From positions 1 to 64,000 of the forward strand of contig JBEHYT010000017.1 in NCBI GenBank assembly GCA_048498035.1: a DNA stretch of 64,000 nucleotides. The letters are read 5' to 3'. Of this stretch, positions 51,861-60,984 are shown piece after piece. Position 1 is the first letter of the stretch, and every line of letters begins with the position of its first letter. The position numbers were made by a program, and so were the translations under genes. Below the pieces are notes generated by a model. It was not told the origin of the DNA and searched no databases. It was given only the letters and a program-made list of their open reading frames with translations. Source of the stretch: CADEDV01 sp048498035 (GTDB taxonomy: Bacteria; Bacteroidota; Bacteroidia; Chitinophagales; Chitinophagaceae).

Positions 51861-52547
51861 TTATTTACCGGCGATTCGCTCCCGGGCCCAGGCCAGGGCT
51901 TTTTGCAGCTGTTCCTTCGGGGTAATGGAGGTGTTGTCTAATTCAATCGCATCCTCAGCCTTCCGAAGCGGGCTTATTTCCCGGTGAGAGTCAATATAAT
52001 CGCGCATTTCCAGGTTATTCTTCACTTCCTCGATGGAAATATTGGGATTCTTTTCATACAGCTCTTTGAACCTCCGTTCTACCCGAACGGCATTGTCGGC
52101 TGTCATGAATATTTTGAGCTCGGCTTTCGGAAACACCACGGTTCCAATATCCCGCCCGTCCATCACAATACCTTTCCGGGCGCCCATTTTCTGTTGTTGC
52201 GCTACTGCAAACTCCCGTACTTCTTTCAGCGCCGCTACCTCACTCACTTTTTCTGCAATAACGAGATCGCGGATCAGGTATTCAACATTTTCTTCGTTCA
52301 GGTAAATTTCGCTGGTGCTGCTGGATTCATTATATACAAATTCCAGGTTGATACCTTGTAAGGCATCCGCAATTTCACCATGCTCTGCAATGTCAACATT
52401 ATTGCGTAGGAAGTAAAGTGTAATGGCACGATACATGGCACCACTGTCTACGTACACATAGCCCAATTCACGCGCAAGCGCTTTTGCCAGCGTACTTTTT
52501 CCGCAGCTCGACCAGCCATCGATCGTAATAATAATTTTTTTTGCCAT
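51861..52547 (-). CDS. cmk: (d)CMP kinase
   Basis: A 228-residue cytidylate kinase that phosphorylates CMP and dCMP. Walker A DGWSSCGKSTLAKALA (about 9-24) lies at the N-terminus, VDSGAMYRAITLYF follows, then GIVMDGRDIGTVVFPKAELK and a lid region with FMTADNAVRVERRF. Length is normal. The ATG at 52547 is used; the longer frame adds 17 unlikely residues. It lies 98 bp after clpC, behind the clpC terminator, so it should have its own promoter. Confidence 0.95.
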   Translation of the reverse strand: MAKKIIITIDGWSSCGKSTLAKALARELGYVYVDSGAMYRAITLYFLRNNVDIAEHGEIADALQGINLEFVYNESSSTSEIYLNEENVEYLIRDLVIAEKVSEVAALKEVREFAVAQQQKMGARKGIVMDGRDIGTVVFPKAELKIFMTADNAVRVERRFKELYEKNPNISIEEVKNNLEMRDYIDSHREISPLRKAEDAIELDNTSITPKEQLQKALAWARERIAGK

Positions 52548-52596
52548 ATCCCTGCCGCAAAAATAGGACTTCAGCGGTGAACCTGTCGGGCTTTGC

Positions 52597-52625
52597 AAAA
52601 AAAAGGAGCGCTCTCCGGCGCTCCT
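52597..52625 (-). terminator. terminator of clpC
   Basis: AGGAGCGC and GCGCTCCT pair perfectly over 8 bp with a 6-nt loop. On the minus strand it is followed by eight T. It lies 20 bp after the clpC stop. Confidence 0.9.
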
Positions 52626-52645
52626 GTATAATTCATTTAAAAAGA

Positions 52646-55177
52646 TCAGGCTTTTGACTTTTCCTCACCATGCTTTTTGAACGTAAAAGCCAACTTTGTA
52701 TTGTCTTTATCCACATCCGCTTCCAGCACATCTCCTGCTTTCACATTCATGTTCAAAATCTCTTCAGCCAGCGGATCTTCCAGGTATTTCTGGATGGCCC
52801 GATGCAACGGACGGGCACCAAACTGGGAATCATATCCTTTATCCGCCAGGAAGGTTTTCGCACCCTCTGTAAGTTCCAGGCCAAATCCAAGGTTACTGAG
52901 CCTTTTCATCACACCTTTCATCAGGATATCGATAATGCTGAAGATATTGTCCTTACTGAGGCTGTTAAAGATCACCACATCATCAATACGGTTCAGGAAC
53001 TCCGGCGAGAAGGTTTTCTTCAATGCCTTTTCAATCACCGCCTTGTTCATCTCATCCTCCTGTTCCAGTTTGGAAGTGGTTGTAAAACCAACCCCTGCGC
53101 CAAAGTCTTTCAACTGGCGTACACCGATATTGGAAGTCATGATGATCAGTGTATTCTTGAAGTCGACCTTGCGACCCAGACCATCCGTCAGTTGCCCGTC
53201 ATCCAACACCTGCAACAGTATATTGTAGATATCAGGGTGGGCTTTTTCAATTTCATCCAGCAGAATCACGCTGTACGGTTTACGGCGAACCCGTTCTGTA
53301 AGCTGGCCTCCTTCTTCATAACCCACATAGCCGGGAGGTGCCCCGATAAGACGGCTCACGGTAAATTTCTCCATGTATTCACTCATGTCGATCCGGATCA
53401 GTGAATCTTCCGAATCAAACATATACCGGGCTAGTGCACGCGCCAATTCTGTTTTTCCAACACCGGTAGGACCCAGGAAAATAAATGTACCGATCGGCTT
53501 TTTAGGATCCTTCAACCCTACCCTGTTTCGTTGGATGGCCTTTACCACTTTAGAAATGGCATCATCCTGGCCAATCACCATGTCCTTCATATCTTCCGCC
53601 ATCCTACGCAATTTCTCGGTTTCGGCCTGCACCATCCGCTTCACCGGTATGCCCGTCATCATGCTCACTACTTCGGCAATGGCCTCATCATCGATCGGGT
53701 AGCGTTTATGCTTACTTTCTTCCTCCCATTCCACCTTGGCTTTTTCCAGGTCTTCCTGCAGGCGTTTTTCTGTATCCCGCAGGGAAGCGGCCTCTTCAAA
53801 TTTCTGACTCTTCACCACCTTGTTTTTTTCATTCTTCACATCTTCAATCTTCTTTTCCAGTTCTACAATATTCTGGGGAACATTGATATTCTTAAGGTGA
53901 ACACGGGCGCCTACTTCATCCATCACATCAATGGCCTTGTCGGGTAGCAGGCGATCCGTAATATACCTGTCACTCAATTTAACACAGGCGTCGATAGATT
54001 CATCATTATAAGTTACGTTGTGATAATCCTCGTATTTGGATTTGATATTGTTCAGGATTTGGATGGTATCATCCACGCTTGGTGGTTCTACCATTACCTT
54101 TTGGAAACGACGATCCAGGGCTCCGTCCTTCTCAATATACATCCGGTATTCATCCAGTGTGGAAGCTCCGATGCACTGGAGTTCTCCTCTTGCAAGAGCC
54201 GGTTTAAAGATGTTGCTGGCATCCAGCGAACCACTGGCTCCTCCTGCTCCTACGATTGTATGCAATTCATCTATAAAAAGAATGACATCCCGGTTCTTTT
54301 CCAGTTCATTCATGATCGCTTTCATCCGCTCTTCAAATTGCCCGCGGTATTTAGTACCGGCAACCAATGCAGCCAGGTCAAGCGATATAACGCGTTTATC
54401 AAACAGTACACGGGAAACCTTGCGTTGCACAATGCGAAGTGCCAGTCCTTCCACGATAGCCGTTTTACCCACACCCGGTTCGCCAATCAGGATAGGATTA
54501 TTCTTTTTACGCCGTGAAAGAATTTGCGAAACACGCTCAATCTCAGCTTCCCGGCCCACAATCGGATCCAGGGCATTCATTTCGGCTAATTTAGTAATAT
54601 CCCGTCCGAAGTTGTCCAGCACCGGGGTCTTACTTTTGGCATTCCCTGCTTGTTTTCCACTTCCTTTTTGACCAGAATATTTCTTTTCATCGTCGTAATC
54701 ATCGTCGTTTTCGTCTGTATACTCGGCACGGGGGTCATTGGATTTTACGATACCCAGTTCCTGCCGGAAGATGTCATAATCCACTTCGAACTGATTTAAG
54801 ATTTGAGTAGCGATGTTTTCTTTGTTTTTGAGGATGGAGAGCATCAGGTGTTCCGTTTCAACTGTTGCGCTTTTGAGCGCTTTGGCTTCAAGAACGGTAA
54901 CGCGGATCACTTTCTCAGCCTGTCGCGTAAGCGGCAGACTATTTATATTAGCAATATTCTTGCCCGTCTTATCCTTTACCGCCAGTTCAATCTCCTTCCG
55001 AAGCTCATACAGGTCCACGTTAAAGCTCTTCAGGATACGCACCGCGGTATTGTCTCCCTCCCGGATAAGCCCCAATAAAAGGTGCTCTGTTCCGATAAAG
55101 TCATTTCCCAGGCGCAACGCCTCCTCCCTGGAGAAGGAGATGATTTCTTTTACCTGGGCTGAAAAGTTGTTATCCAT
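52646..55177 (-). CDS. clpC: Clp protease ATP-binding subunit ClpC
   Basis: An 843-residue AAA+ unfoldase of the ClpA/ClpC class. Two Clp-N repeats lie at the N-terminus (about 1-150). D1 (Walker A GEPGVGKTA, about 205), a coiled UVR-like linker (about 430-480, NKVVKSQKFEEAASLRDTEK) and D2 (GPTGVGKTE, about 575) follow. A C-terminal D2-small domain and a Lys-rich tail complete it. It feeds unfolded proteins to ClpP, which is not in the window. An acidic Asp/Glu stretch (TDENDDDYDDEKK) follows Clp-N. The ATG at 55177 has a 240-bp gap to the divergent STAS gene. Confidence 0.95.
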   Translation of the reverse strand: MDNNFSAQVKEIISFSREEALRLGNDFIGTEHLLLGLIREGDNTAVRILKSFNVDLYELRKEIELAVKDKTGKNIANINSLPLTRQAEKVIRVTVLEAKALKSATVETEHLMLSILKNKENIATQILNQFEVDYDIFRQELGIVKSNDPRAEYTDENDDDYDDEKKYSGQKGSGKQAGNAKSKTPVLDNFGRDITKLAEMNALDPIVGREAEIERVSQILSRRKKNNPILIGEPGVGKTAIVEGLALRIVQRKVSRVLFDKRVISLDLAALVAGTKYRGQFEERMKAIMNELEKNRDVILFIDELHTIVGAGGASGSLDASNIFKPALARGELQCIGASTLDEYRMYIEKDGALDRRFQKVMVEPPSVDDTIQILNNIKSKYEDYHNVTYNDESIDACVKLSDRYITDRLLPDKAIDVMDEVGARVHLKNINVPQNIVELEKKIEDVKNEKNKVVKSQKFEEAASLRDTEKRLQEDLEKAKVEWEEESKHKRYPIDDEAIAEVVSMMTGIPVKRMVQAETEKLRRMAEDMKDMVIGQDDAISKVVKAIQRNRVGLKDPKKPIGTFIFLGPTGVGKTELARALARYMFDSEDSLIRIDMSEYMEKFTVSRLIGAPPGYVGYEEGGQLTERVRRKPYSVILLDEIEKAHPDIYNILLQVLDDGQLTDGLGRKVDFKNTLIIMTSNIGVRQLKDFGAGVGFTTTSKLEQEDEMNKAVIEKALKKTFSPEFLNRIDDVVIFNSLSKDNIFSIIDILMKGVMKRLSNLGFGLELTEGAKTFLADKGYDSQFGARPLHRAIQKYLEDPLAEEILNMNVKAGDVLEADVDKDNTKLAFTFKKHGEEKSKA

Positions 55178-55417
55178 GTAAGTGGTTGTTATACAATATT
55201 AACAAATAAATTCGGTTCCGGTTTTCCCCTACTTATAAACGAGTTGTTGATAATTCCAGTTGTTTCGCCCGCCAGATTTTTGCATTTTGGCCCGTGTCTG
55301 GGTAAATGTAAGAAACCGCCCGGCCATCCCAACAACCGCCTGCGCGTTATTAACCTAAAATTTAGAACTTGCCGGCATATTTGACAACTTTGTTTAATCA
55401 CCGGAAAAAACCCATTT

Positions 55418-55795
55418 ATGCAGGTCAAAACCGATACCAAAGAGAAATTTCATGTCATCACGTTCCTGGAACCTACACTTTCTGCTACTATGACAGAAGA
55501 AATGGGGCAATGCTTACTCCCTTACCTGCAAAATGGCGTTAAAAACCTGGTTGTTAATCTCCGGGAGGTGGAATCGATTGCCCTGGAAGCCGCCCGCGAA
55601 CTGGTCTCACTGCAACAGAAATTCTACGAAGAAAGCGCCTCCTTTGTTGTTTGCGAGGTGCGAAAGCCGGTGGAAGAATTTCTGGACGAAAATGAACTTT
55701 TAGAGTTGATGAATGTTACGCCCACAGAAAGTGAGGCCTGGGATATTGTTCAAATGGAAGAAATTGAACGTGAATTCCTGGACGGGGACAACTGA
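55418..55795 (+). CDS. STAS domain protein
   Basis: A 125-residue protein of the STAS (anti-anti-sigma factor) fold: FHVITFLEPTLSATM, VKNLVVNLREVESIA and AARELVSLQQKFYEESASFVVCEV. The usual phosphorylatable Ser after the central strand appears as VESIALEAA, which gives one possible Ser. STAS proteins bind anti-sigma or regulator kinases; the partner is unknown, and none is adjacent. It is short, cytoplasmic and followed after 78 bp by the RNase Z gene. Confidence 0.82.
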   Translation: MQVKTDTKEKFHVITFLEPTLSATMTEEMGQCLLPYLQNGVKNLVVNLREVESIALEAARELVSLQQKFYEESASFVVCEVRKPVEEFLDENELLELMNVTPTESEAWDIVQMEEIEREFLDGDN

Positions 55796-55855
55796 TTGAT
55801 GCATCATTTTGTTAGCCGTAATTGTCTCCATTCGGCAACTCTTGGGCCGATTCAT

Positions 55856-55863
55856 TACATTTG
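55856..55863 (+). promoter_or_regulatory. candidate -7 element TACATTTG for rnz
   Basis: TACATTTG fits TAnnTTTG and ends 10 bp before the rnz ATG, so the transcript would be nearly leaderless. No good -33 match was found. Confidence 0.35.
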
Positions 55864-55873
55864 AATTAATATC

Positions 55874-56779
55874 ATGCTCGCTGTTACTATCCTTGGAAAT
55901 AACTCAGCTGTTCCCGCTTTTGACCGTCATCCTACCAGCCAGGTAGTAACCCTGGACGGTTCCAATTTCCTGGTGGATTGTGGAGAAGGCACCCAGATAC
56001 AGATCATCAATTATAAGGTTCGGCGCAGCAAAATTTCTCATATTTTTATTTCCCACCTGCATGGCGATCATTATTTCGGGCTGATAGGTCTCATTAATAG
56101 TTTTGGGCTGCTGGGCAGACAGCAGGAACTACACGTATTTGGCCCCACGGGCCTGAAAGAGATCATTGAACTGCAACTCAAACTGGCGGATACCCATCTG
56201 CCATTTGCCCTGCATCTCCACACCATCACCGGCCCTGCGGTGCTTGTCGACAATTCCAGGATCACGATCCGTTGTTTTCCCACCAATCACCGTATCGAAT
56301 GTTACGGGTTTTCATTCAGTGAAAAGCGGGTGCCGCGAAAATTGAATCCGACAAAAGCTCAGGAATACGAAATCCCATCTTCCTTCTACGACCGACTGAA
56401 ACAGGGACAGGATTACACCCGCAAAGACGGCACTGTAATAGCCAATCACCTTGTTACTGATGAGGGGACTGCAGGTAAAACCTATGCATTCTGCGCCGAT
56501 ACCAAATATGATGAAAGCATTATTCCCCACATCCAGCATGCCGATATGATCTATCATGAAACGACTTACCTGGATAACCTGCGGGAGCGGGCAGACCTCC
56601 GCTTTCATTCCACCACCCGCCAGGCAGCCGGGATTGCTAAAATGGCTAATGTGAAAAAATTACTGATCGGACATTTCAGCAGCAAATATGATACGCTTGA
56701 AGAATTTGAACAGGAAGCCAGAGAAGTGTTTCCCAATACAGAACTCGCCCTGGAAGGAGTATGCTATAAATGCGAATGA
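55874..56779 (+). CDS. rnz: ribonuclease Z
   Basis: A 301-residue metallo-beta-lactamase-fold endonuclease that trims the 3' trailers of tRNA precursors. The key metal motif FISHLHGDHYFGLIGLINS (HxHxDH, about 60-66) is intact, with a second His in GHFSSKYD near the C-terminus and Asp in FCADTKYD. The flexible arm region (about 150-190) is present. Length is normal for the short form. The ATG at 55874 gives MLAVTILGNNSAVPA, the standard N-terminus. Confidence 0.95.
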   Translation: MLAVTILGNNSAVPAFDRHPTSQVVTLDGSNFLVDCGEGTQIQIINYKVRRSKISHIFISHLHGDHYFGLIGLINSFGLLGRQQELHVFGPTGLKEIIELQLKLADTHLPFALHLHTITGPAVLVDNSRITIRCFPTNHRIECYGFSFSEKRVPRKLNPTKAQEYEIPSSFYDRLKQGQDYTRKDGTVIANHLVTDEGTAGKTYAFCADTKYDESIIPHIQHADMIYHETTYLDNLRERADLRFHSTTRQAAGIAKMANVKKLLIGHFSSKYDTLEEFEQEAREVFPNTELALEGVCYKCE

Positions 56780-56782
56780 GTT

Positions 56783-56868
56783 GCTAATTCAATAATTCGG
56801 CAATTCGCTGATTCGACAATGACAGAAAAATGTGGAAATGTGATTAATGTGAAAATGAGAATACAAAC
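56783..56868. repeat. composite intergenic repeat, copy 2 (octamers and ATGTG block)
   Basis: 56783-56814 reads as four octamers ending AATTC or GATTC (GCTAATTC, AATAATTC, GGCAATTC, GCTGATTC). It is followed by CTGATTCGACAATGACAG and the ATGTG block 56829-56868, with AATGTGGAAATGTGATTA as at 147-165. The same parts occur at 88-272, so one repeat family is present at two intergenic places. No gene lies here. Confidence 0.7.
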
Positions 56869-56870
56869 TC

Positions 56871-56968
56871 TCATCTATTAATTATTAGTTGTTATCTATC
56901 ACCTATTATCTTTTATCTTTTATCTTTCACTTTTCATCTTTCACTTTTCATCTGTTATCTTTCATCGC
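56871..56968. repeat. fourteen degenerate heptamers (TTATCTT/TCATCTT/TCACTTT)
   Basis: The bases divide exactly into fourteen 7-mers, from TCATCTA at 56871 to TCATCGC at 56962, with most changes limited to T/C and A/G transitions. The array runs across the TGA stop of the esterase gene (56948-56950), so its last units encode the C-terminus Met-Lys-Asp-Asn-Arg of that protein. Confidence 0.75.
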
Positions 56969-58081
56969 CCATTGATAGAACGTTGGAAATTCACGTCGCC
57001 AGGCGGCCTCATTATGTCCTTCCCCATCCCGTATTACCGCCGTAAGTTGGGAAGCAGAATGCGCAGCCATAATATTCAATGCACGTAGCATATCCGGGAC
57101 CATCTTGCCCGACTCCTCCTTACCAACATAGAAATAGATCCGTGAGTATACTGAAGCGGCATGTTCATTAATAGCATCAAAAATTGCCGGGTCGGCAATC
57201 CATAGCGAGGGTGAAAAAACACCTGCTGTTCCAAATACATCGGGATGGCTTAACACTGCATAGAGCGAAATCAATCCACCCATGGAACTGCCGGCAATAC
57301 CGGTATGCTCCCGCTCCGGCGCCGTGCGATAGTGTTGATCAATGTATGGCTTTAACGTATGGACAATAAAATCCACATATTCCTTTCCTTCGCCCTTGCC
57401 AAATTGGGCATTGTCGTAAGGATTGTATTCTGTAAGACGCTTACTGCCTCCGTGGTCAATACCCACTACGATACATGGATTGGCAGTTGTGTCCATCATT
57501 TCGTCCACGCCCCATTCCCCCGAAAAAGAGGTAGCCTCATCAAACAAATTCTGACCATCCTGCATATACAAGACCGGGTAGGGCTCCTTGGAAACAGCAT
57601 ACTGCGGTGGCAGGTAGATCCAGACACGACGCGCACGTTTCAACTGCGGGATCCAAAACGCCGTATCAATCACTTTTACATTAGCAGACGCAGTATGCGG
57701 CCGCGGCCTCGCTGGAAATCGATCTTGCCATTCGGCAACGGAAATATCGACAACCATGTCGCCCGACACATTCAATTCACGATTGTCGACCGGTGTGCCA
57801 TTGGCCCCGCATTCGCCTCGCTCCCAGTTCCCGCGCGTAATTTTGAAATCAATTTTACCTGGCGGAAGCTTTAATCGTAAAACCAGCGTCCCGTCGTCAT
57901 TGGGCCGAAAGCGGTATTCGTCTGAACCAGGGTTCCATCCATTCATCGATCCTGCAAGGTACACCGCAGCCGCAGCAGGGTGATACGACGGCAATGAAAC
58001 GATCCTGAATTCAACCGTATATTGGGCCATAAGATGAAAAGTGATTACCAGCAAGCCCGCACAAAAAATGAGTCTGCGCAT
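56948..58081 (-). CDS. secreted esterase of the Fes/D family (alpha/beta hydrolase)
   Basis: A 377-residue protein with a signal peptide (about 1-17, ending LMAQY). An N-terminal E-set/CBM48-like immunoglobulin domain (about 20-110, LAGSMNGWNPGSDEYRF) is followed by an esterase domain (about 135-375). The motifs are YMQDGQNLFDEATSFSGEW, nucleophile Ser in GIAGSSMGGLISLY (about residue 246) and His in DGEGHNEAAWRREFP. Relatives hydrolyse siderophores, acetylxylan or trehalose-type esters. The C-terminal five residues and the stop lie in a heptamer repeat array. It is the last gene of the accA to esterase unit. Confidence 0.88.
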   Translation of the reverse strand: MRRLIFCAGLLVITFHLMAQYTVEFRIVSLPSYHPAAAAVYLAGSMNGWNPGSDEYRFRPNDDGTLVLRLKLPPGKIDFKITRGNWERGECGANGTPVDNRELNVSGDMVVDISVAEWQDRFPARPRPHTASANVKVIDTAFWIPQLKRARRVWIYLPPQYAVSKEPYPVLYMQDGQNLFDEATSFSGEWGVDEMMDTTANPCIVVGIDHGGSKRLTEYNPYDNAQFGKGEGKEYVDFIVHTLKPYIDQHYRTAPEREHTGIAGSSMGGLISLYAVLSHPDVFGTAGVFSPSLWIADPAIFDAINEHAASVYSRIYFYVGKEESGKMVPDMLRALNIMAAHSASQLTAVIRDGEGHNEAAWRREFPTFYQWAMKDNR

Positions 58082-58106
58082 GCTTAAAATTAACAATTCC
58101 CGGCTG

Positions 58107-58295
58107 TTACCCGAAAAAAGCGTGGTAAAGCAGGAACAGCGGCAGCACGATCAGCAGGTTGAACAACACACCCAGGAAACAGAAAAAAAGAGAATCATCA
58201 GCGGCTTTATTCTGTCCGGCTATCCATAACGCAAATGCAGCAAAGAAGGCTGGTAGCGGCAGGAGGATGCAAAAAATTCGTCGTAGTCTGGTCAT
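58107..58295 (-). CDS. small two-helix membrane protein
   Basis: A 62-residue protein with two predicted membrane helices (about 7-25, IFCILLPLPAFFAAFALWI, and 35-58, LFFCFLGVLFNLLIVLPLFL). The ATG at 58295 lies 8 bp after the dapA stop, and the gene ends 25 bp before the esterase start, so it is probably part of the same transcript. No family is recognised. Confidence 0.6.
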   Translation of the reverse strand: MTRLRRIFCILLPLPAFFAAFALWIAGQNKAADDSLFFCFLGVLFNLLIVLPLFLLYHAFFG

Positions 58296-58303
58296 GATGT
58301 TTC

Positions 58304-59200
58304 TTATTCGGCGGCAGCCGCATCTTTCATTAGTGTCCGGATCTTTTCCATCAGTCCATCACTTACCGGCCATACCGGCAGGCGAAAGACATTTTTACAA
58401 TAACCCATTTCCGACAGGTAGGCTTTTACACCGCTCGGACTTCCTTCGGCAAACAGGGAAGTAATTATATCTGTCAGTTTAAAATGAATATCGTCTGCCT
58501 CTGCAAATTTTCCTTCCATACACAAACGAACCATTTGTGCAAATTCTTTAGGATATGCATTGGCCACCACTGAAATAACGCCTTCGCCGCCACAGGCGAT
58601 CATTGGCAATGTAATTCCATCATCGCCACTTACCACCATAAAATCGGCAGGTTTGTATTTGATCAGTTCACTGATCTGTTCAAAGTTGCCGCTTGCTTCC
58701 TTGGTGCCAAACATATTTTTACATTCACGGGCAATGCGGATCTGGGTTGCAGCAGTCATATTCATCCCCGTACGGCCGGGAACATTATAAATCATTACCG
58801 GAAGCGGTGTTGCTTCATCCAGCGCTTTATAATGTTGGAACAAGCCTTCCTGGTTCGGTTTATTATAGTAAGGAGATACAGACAGTATCGCGCTATATCC
58901 TTCCAGGTTAAAGGTTCGGAAGTCTTCAATCACCTGCCGCGTATCATTCCCGCCAATCCCGGCCATCAACGGCAACCGTCCCTTATTCTGCGCATGTACA
59001 AATGAAAAAACCTGCTGCTTCTCCGCCGCATGGATCGTAGCGCTTTCACCGGTAGTTCCCAACACAACGAGGTACTCTACCTTACTCTCTATCCAAAATT
59101 CGATCAGCTTTGCGAATGAGTCCCAATCAATTGTTCCATCCTCCAGGAAAGGAGTTACAATGGCGATGCCGGTTCCACGAAATTGCGCTCTGAGTGACAT
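58304..59200 (-). CDS. dapA: 4-hydroxy-tetrahydrodipicolinate synthase
   Basis: A 298-residue TIM-barrel aldolase that condenses pyruvate with aspartate semialdehyde, the first committed lysine/diaminopimelate step. GTTGESATIHAAEKQ, catalytic Tyr in MIYNVPGRTGMN (about 136) and the Schiff-base Lys in FGTKEASGNF (about 165) are intact. DapB is encoded at 12.2-13.0 kb, so the pathway is not one operon. It lies 54 bp after the lipoprotein gene. Confidence 0.95.
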   Translation of the reverse strand: MSLRAQFRGTGIAIVTPFLEDGTIDWDSFAKLIEFWIESKVEYLVVLGTTGESATIHAAEKQQVFSFVHAQNKGRLPLMAGIGGNDTRQVIEDFRTFNLEGYSAILSVSPYYNKPNQEGLFQHYKALDEATPLPVMIYNVPGRTGMNMTAATQIRIARECKNMFGTKEASGNFEQISELIKYKPADFMVVSGDDGITLPMIACGGEGVISVVANAYPKEFAQMVRLCMEGKFAEADDIHFKLTDIITSLFAEGSPSGVKAYLSEMGYCKNVFRLPVWPVSDGLMEKIRTLMKDAAAAE

Positions 59201-59254
59201 AATTAGACAGTTATCTCTTTTACAGGTTTATTATTTATTAAATCATTACACGAA

Positions 59255-59893
59255 TTAATCGGCTCCATAATCATTCAGCACCCGCTGCTCTATCGACCTG
59301 AGCTGGGTTTCAAAACTACTTAGCAATACCAGGGCACCCACCGGCGGAACACCTTTGAAATACTTCTCCAGGAACCCGTTACTGTTTTTGGTTCGCACAA
59401 TGGCCGGTACATACAACTTATTCACCAGCGCCTTTGAAAAGTCAGACCGCGCGGCAGCTCTACTTTCTTCCAATGCATTGCGTAATGTTTCAAAAAGGTT
59501 GTTTGCAACACCCGCGTGATCCAGGAAAAAAGTAGTAGTAAGGTCTTTTTTTTCACTTGCCGAAGCAGGTAATCCTTCACCCGTGGGATCACCACAAAAT
59601 TTGCGAAACTGCACCCGAATACTGTCCAGCAAACCAAGGCAGGTCTTTACCGCTGCATGCATGCGGCTCGCAGCCTGGAAACTGTCGGCTGGCGATTTAC
59701 GCTTCGCCTGTTCAAAAAGCTGATCCAGGTTTTTTTCTTTCGGTTGGCTTTGCTGCAGTTCCTGGTCAACTTGTTTGAAATCGTTTAAAGCTTTATCCTG
59801 CCGATCGCGGGAATTACAGCCGGCAACAATGATGATGACCAGAACTACCCCGGCCAACAGGCGCGTTTTGCCGATCAGCAGCGATAATCGCAT
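59255..59893 (-). CDS. hypothetical lipoprotein
   Basis: A 212-residue protein with a lipoprotein-type signal (LLAGVVLVIIIVAGC, Cys about 25). A long helical region rich in Gln, Lys and Glu (about 30-70) suggests a coiled coil. No family is recognised. The ATG at 59893 starts one base after the accA stop (TAAGATG), which shows coupling; an ATG at 59905 would overlap accA. Placement between accA and dapA in a tight unit is notable but gives no function. Confidence 0.7.
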   Translation of the reverse strand: MRLSLLIGKTRLLAGVVLVIIIVAGCNSRDRQDKALNDFKQVDQELQQSQPKEKNLDQLFEQAKRKSPADSFQAASRMHAAVKTCLGLLDSIRVQFRKFCGDPTGEGLPASASEKKDLTTTFFLDHAGVANNLFETLRNALEESRAAARSDFSKALVNKLYVPAIVRTKNSNGFLEKYFKGVPPVGALVLLSSFETQLRSIEQRVLNDYGAD

Positions 59894-59894
59894 C

Positions 59895-60866
59895 TTACAC
59901 CTCATCCCAAAATCCCATGTTTCCAAATTTCTCAATGCGGTTGTTTACGCGCTGCGCTGCAGGAATATTTTTTAATTCCTGGATAACCGGCTTCAGGAAG
60001 TTTTTAAGAATATTTGCCGATTCATTATAATCCCAATGAGCACCGCCCGCGGGTTCGGGAATGATGCCATCAATCAGTTTAAATCCAAGCATTTTATCGG
60101 CTGTAAGCCGTAATTGTTCAGCGGCCACTTCTTTCTTATCCCAACTCCTCCACAGGATAGAAGAGCAGCTTTCAGGACTGATCACCGTGTACCAGGTGTT
60201 TTCCATCATAAATACTTTATCACCCACTCCAATACCCAGGGCGCCACCGCTTGCTCCTTCTCCAATAATCACACATACCACTGGCACCTTCAACCGGATC
60301 ATCTCGTAAATATTCCGCGCAATTGCTTCCCCCTGGCCACGCTCTTCAGCTTCCAGTCCCGGGTAAGCGCCGGGCGTATCAATGAGAGTAATAACAGGCT
60401 TGTTGAATTTTTCGGCCAGTTTCATCAATCGCAATGCTTTCCGGTATCCCTCCGGATTGGCCATACCGAAATTGCGTAATTGACGCATTTTCGTATTGAT
60501 CCCCTTCTGCTGGCCGATGATCATCACGGTTTCGCCGTCCAGGCTGGCAAATCCTCCTACCATGGCCTTATCATCACGCACGGTACGGTCTCCGTACAAC
60601 TCCACGAAGTTATCAGTCATCTTTTCGATATACTTCATGGTATAAGGACGGTCTGGATGACGGCTCAGCTGCACCCGTTGCCAACTGCTCAAATGCTGCG
60701 TAATTTCTTTCCGCTTCGTCAATATATTTTCGTCCAGTTGGCGGATCAGTTCTCCCATATCCAGCTTCGTCTTTTCCTGGCGATGCTTGGCATGCTCAAT
60801 TTCTTCAATCAGGTCCTTGATCGGCTTTTCAAAATCCAAAAATTGCCGGTTGGCATTTGTAGGCAT
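59895..60866 (-). CDS. accA: acetyl-CoA carboxylase carboxyltransferase subunit alpha
   Basis: A 323-residue AccA that, with AccD (not in the window), transfers the carboxyl group from biotin to acetyl-CoA. The start FLDFEKPIKDLIEEIEHAKH, the crotonase-like core FVELYGDRTVRDDKAMVGGFA, GAYPGLEAEERGQGEAIARN and VIGEGASGGALGIGVGD are complete. It is the first gene of a five-gene same-strand unit (accA, lipoprotein, dapA, small membrane protein, esterase) with gaps of 1, 54, 8 and 25 bp. Confidence 0.96.
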   Translation of the reverse strand: MPTNANRQFLDFEKPIKDLIEEIEHAKHRQEKTKLDMGELIRQLDENILTKRKEITQHLSSWQRVQLSRHPDRPYTMKYIEKMTDNFVELYGDRTVRDDKAMVGGFASLDGETVMIIGQQKGINTKMRQLRNFGMANPEGYRKALRLMKLAEKFNKPVITLIDTPGAYPGLEAEERGQGEAIARNIYEMIRLKVPVVCVIIGEGASGGALGIGVGDKVFMMENTWYTVISPESCSSILWRSWDKKEVAAEQLRLTADKMLGFKLIDGIIPEPAGGAHWDYNESANILKNFLKPVIQELKNIPAAQRVNNRIEKFGNMGFWDEV

Positions 60867-60984
60867 AGGCGTTCTAATGAGGCGGCTAAATTAAGGATTA
60901 ATTAAATAGAATAGCTCCCTGCAATTGGCTGACAATCAAGCAGGGAGAAAATAAGGGTAGCAAACCCGCAAAAAACCGCCCATT

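Noticed and set aside
52670..54671. Long plus-strand frames (up to 244 codons) opposite clpC
   Set aside because: The opposite strand encodes an intact ClpC; these frames show His/Phe/Ser-rich composition typical of antisense frames.
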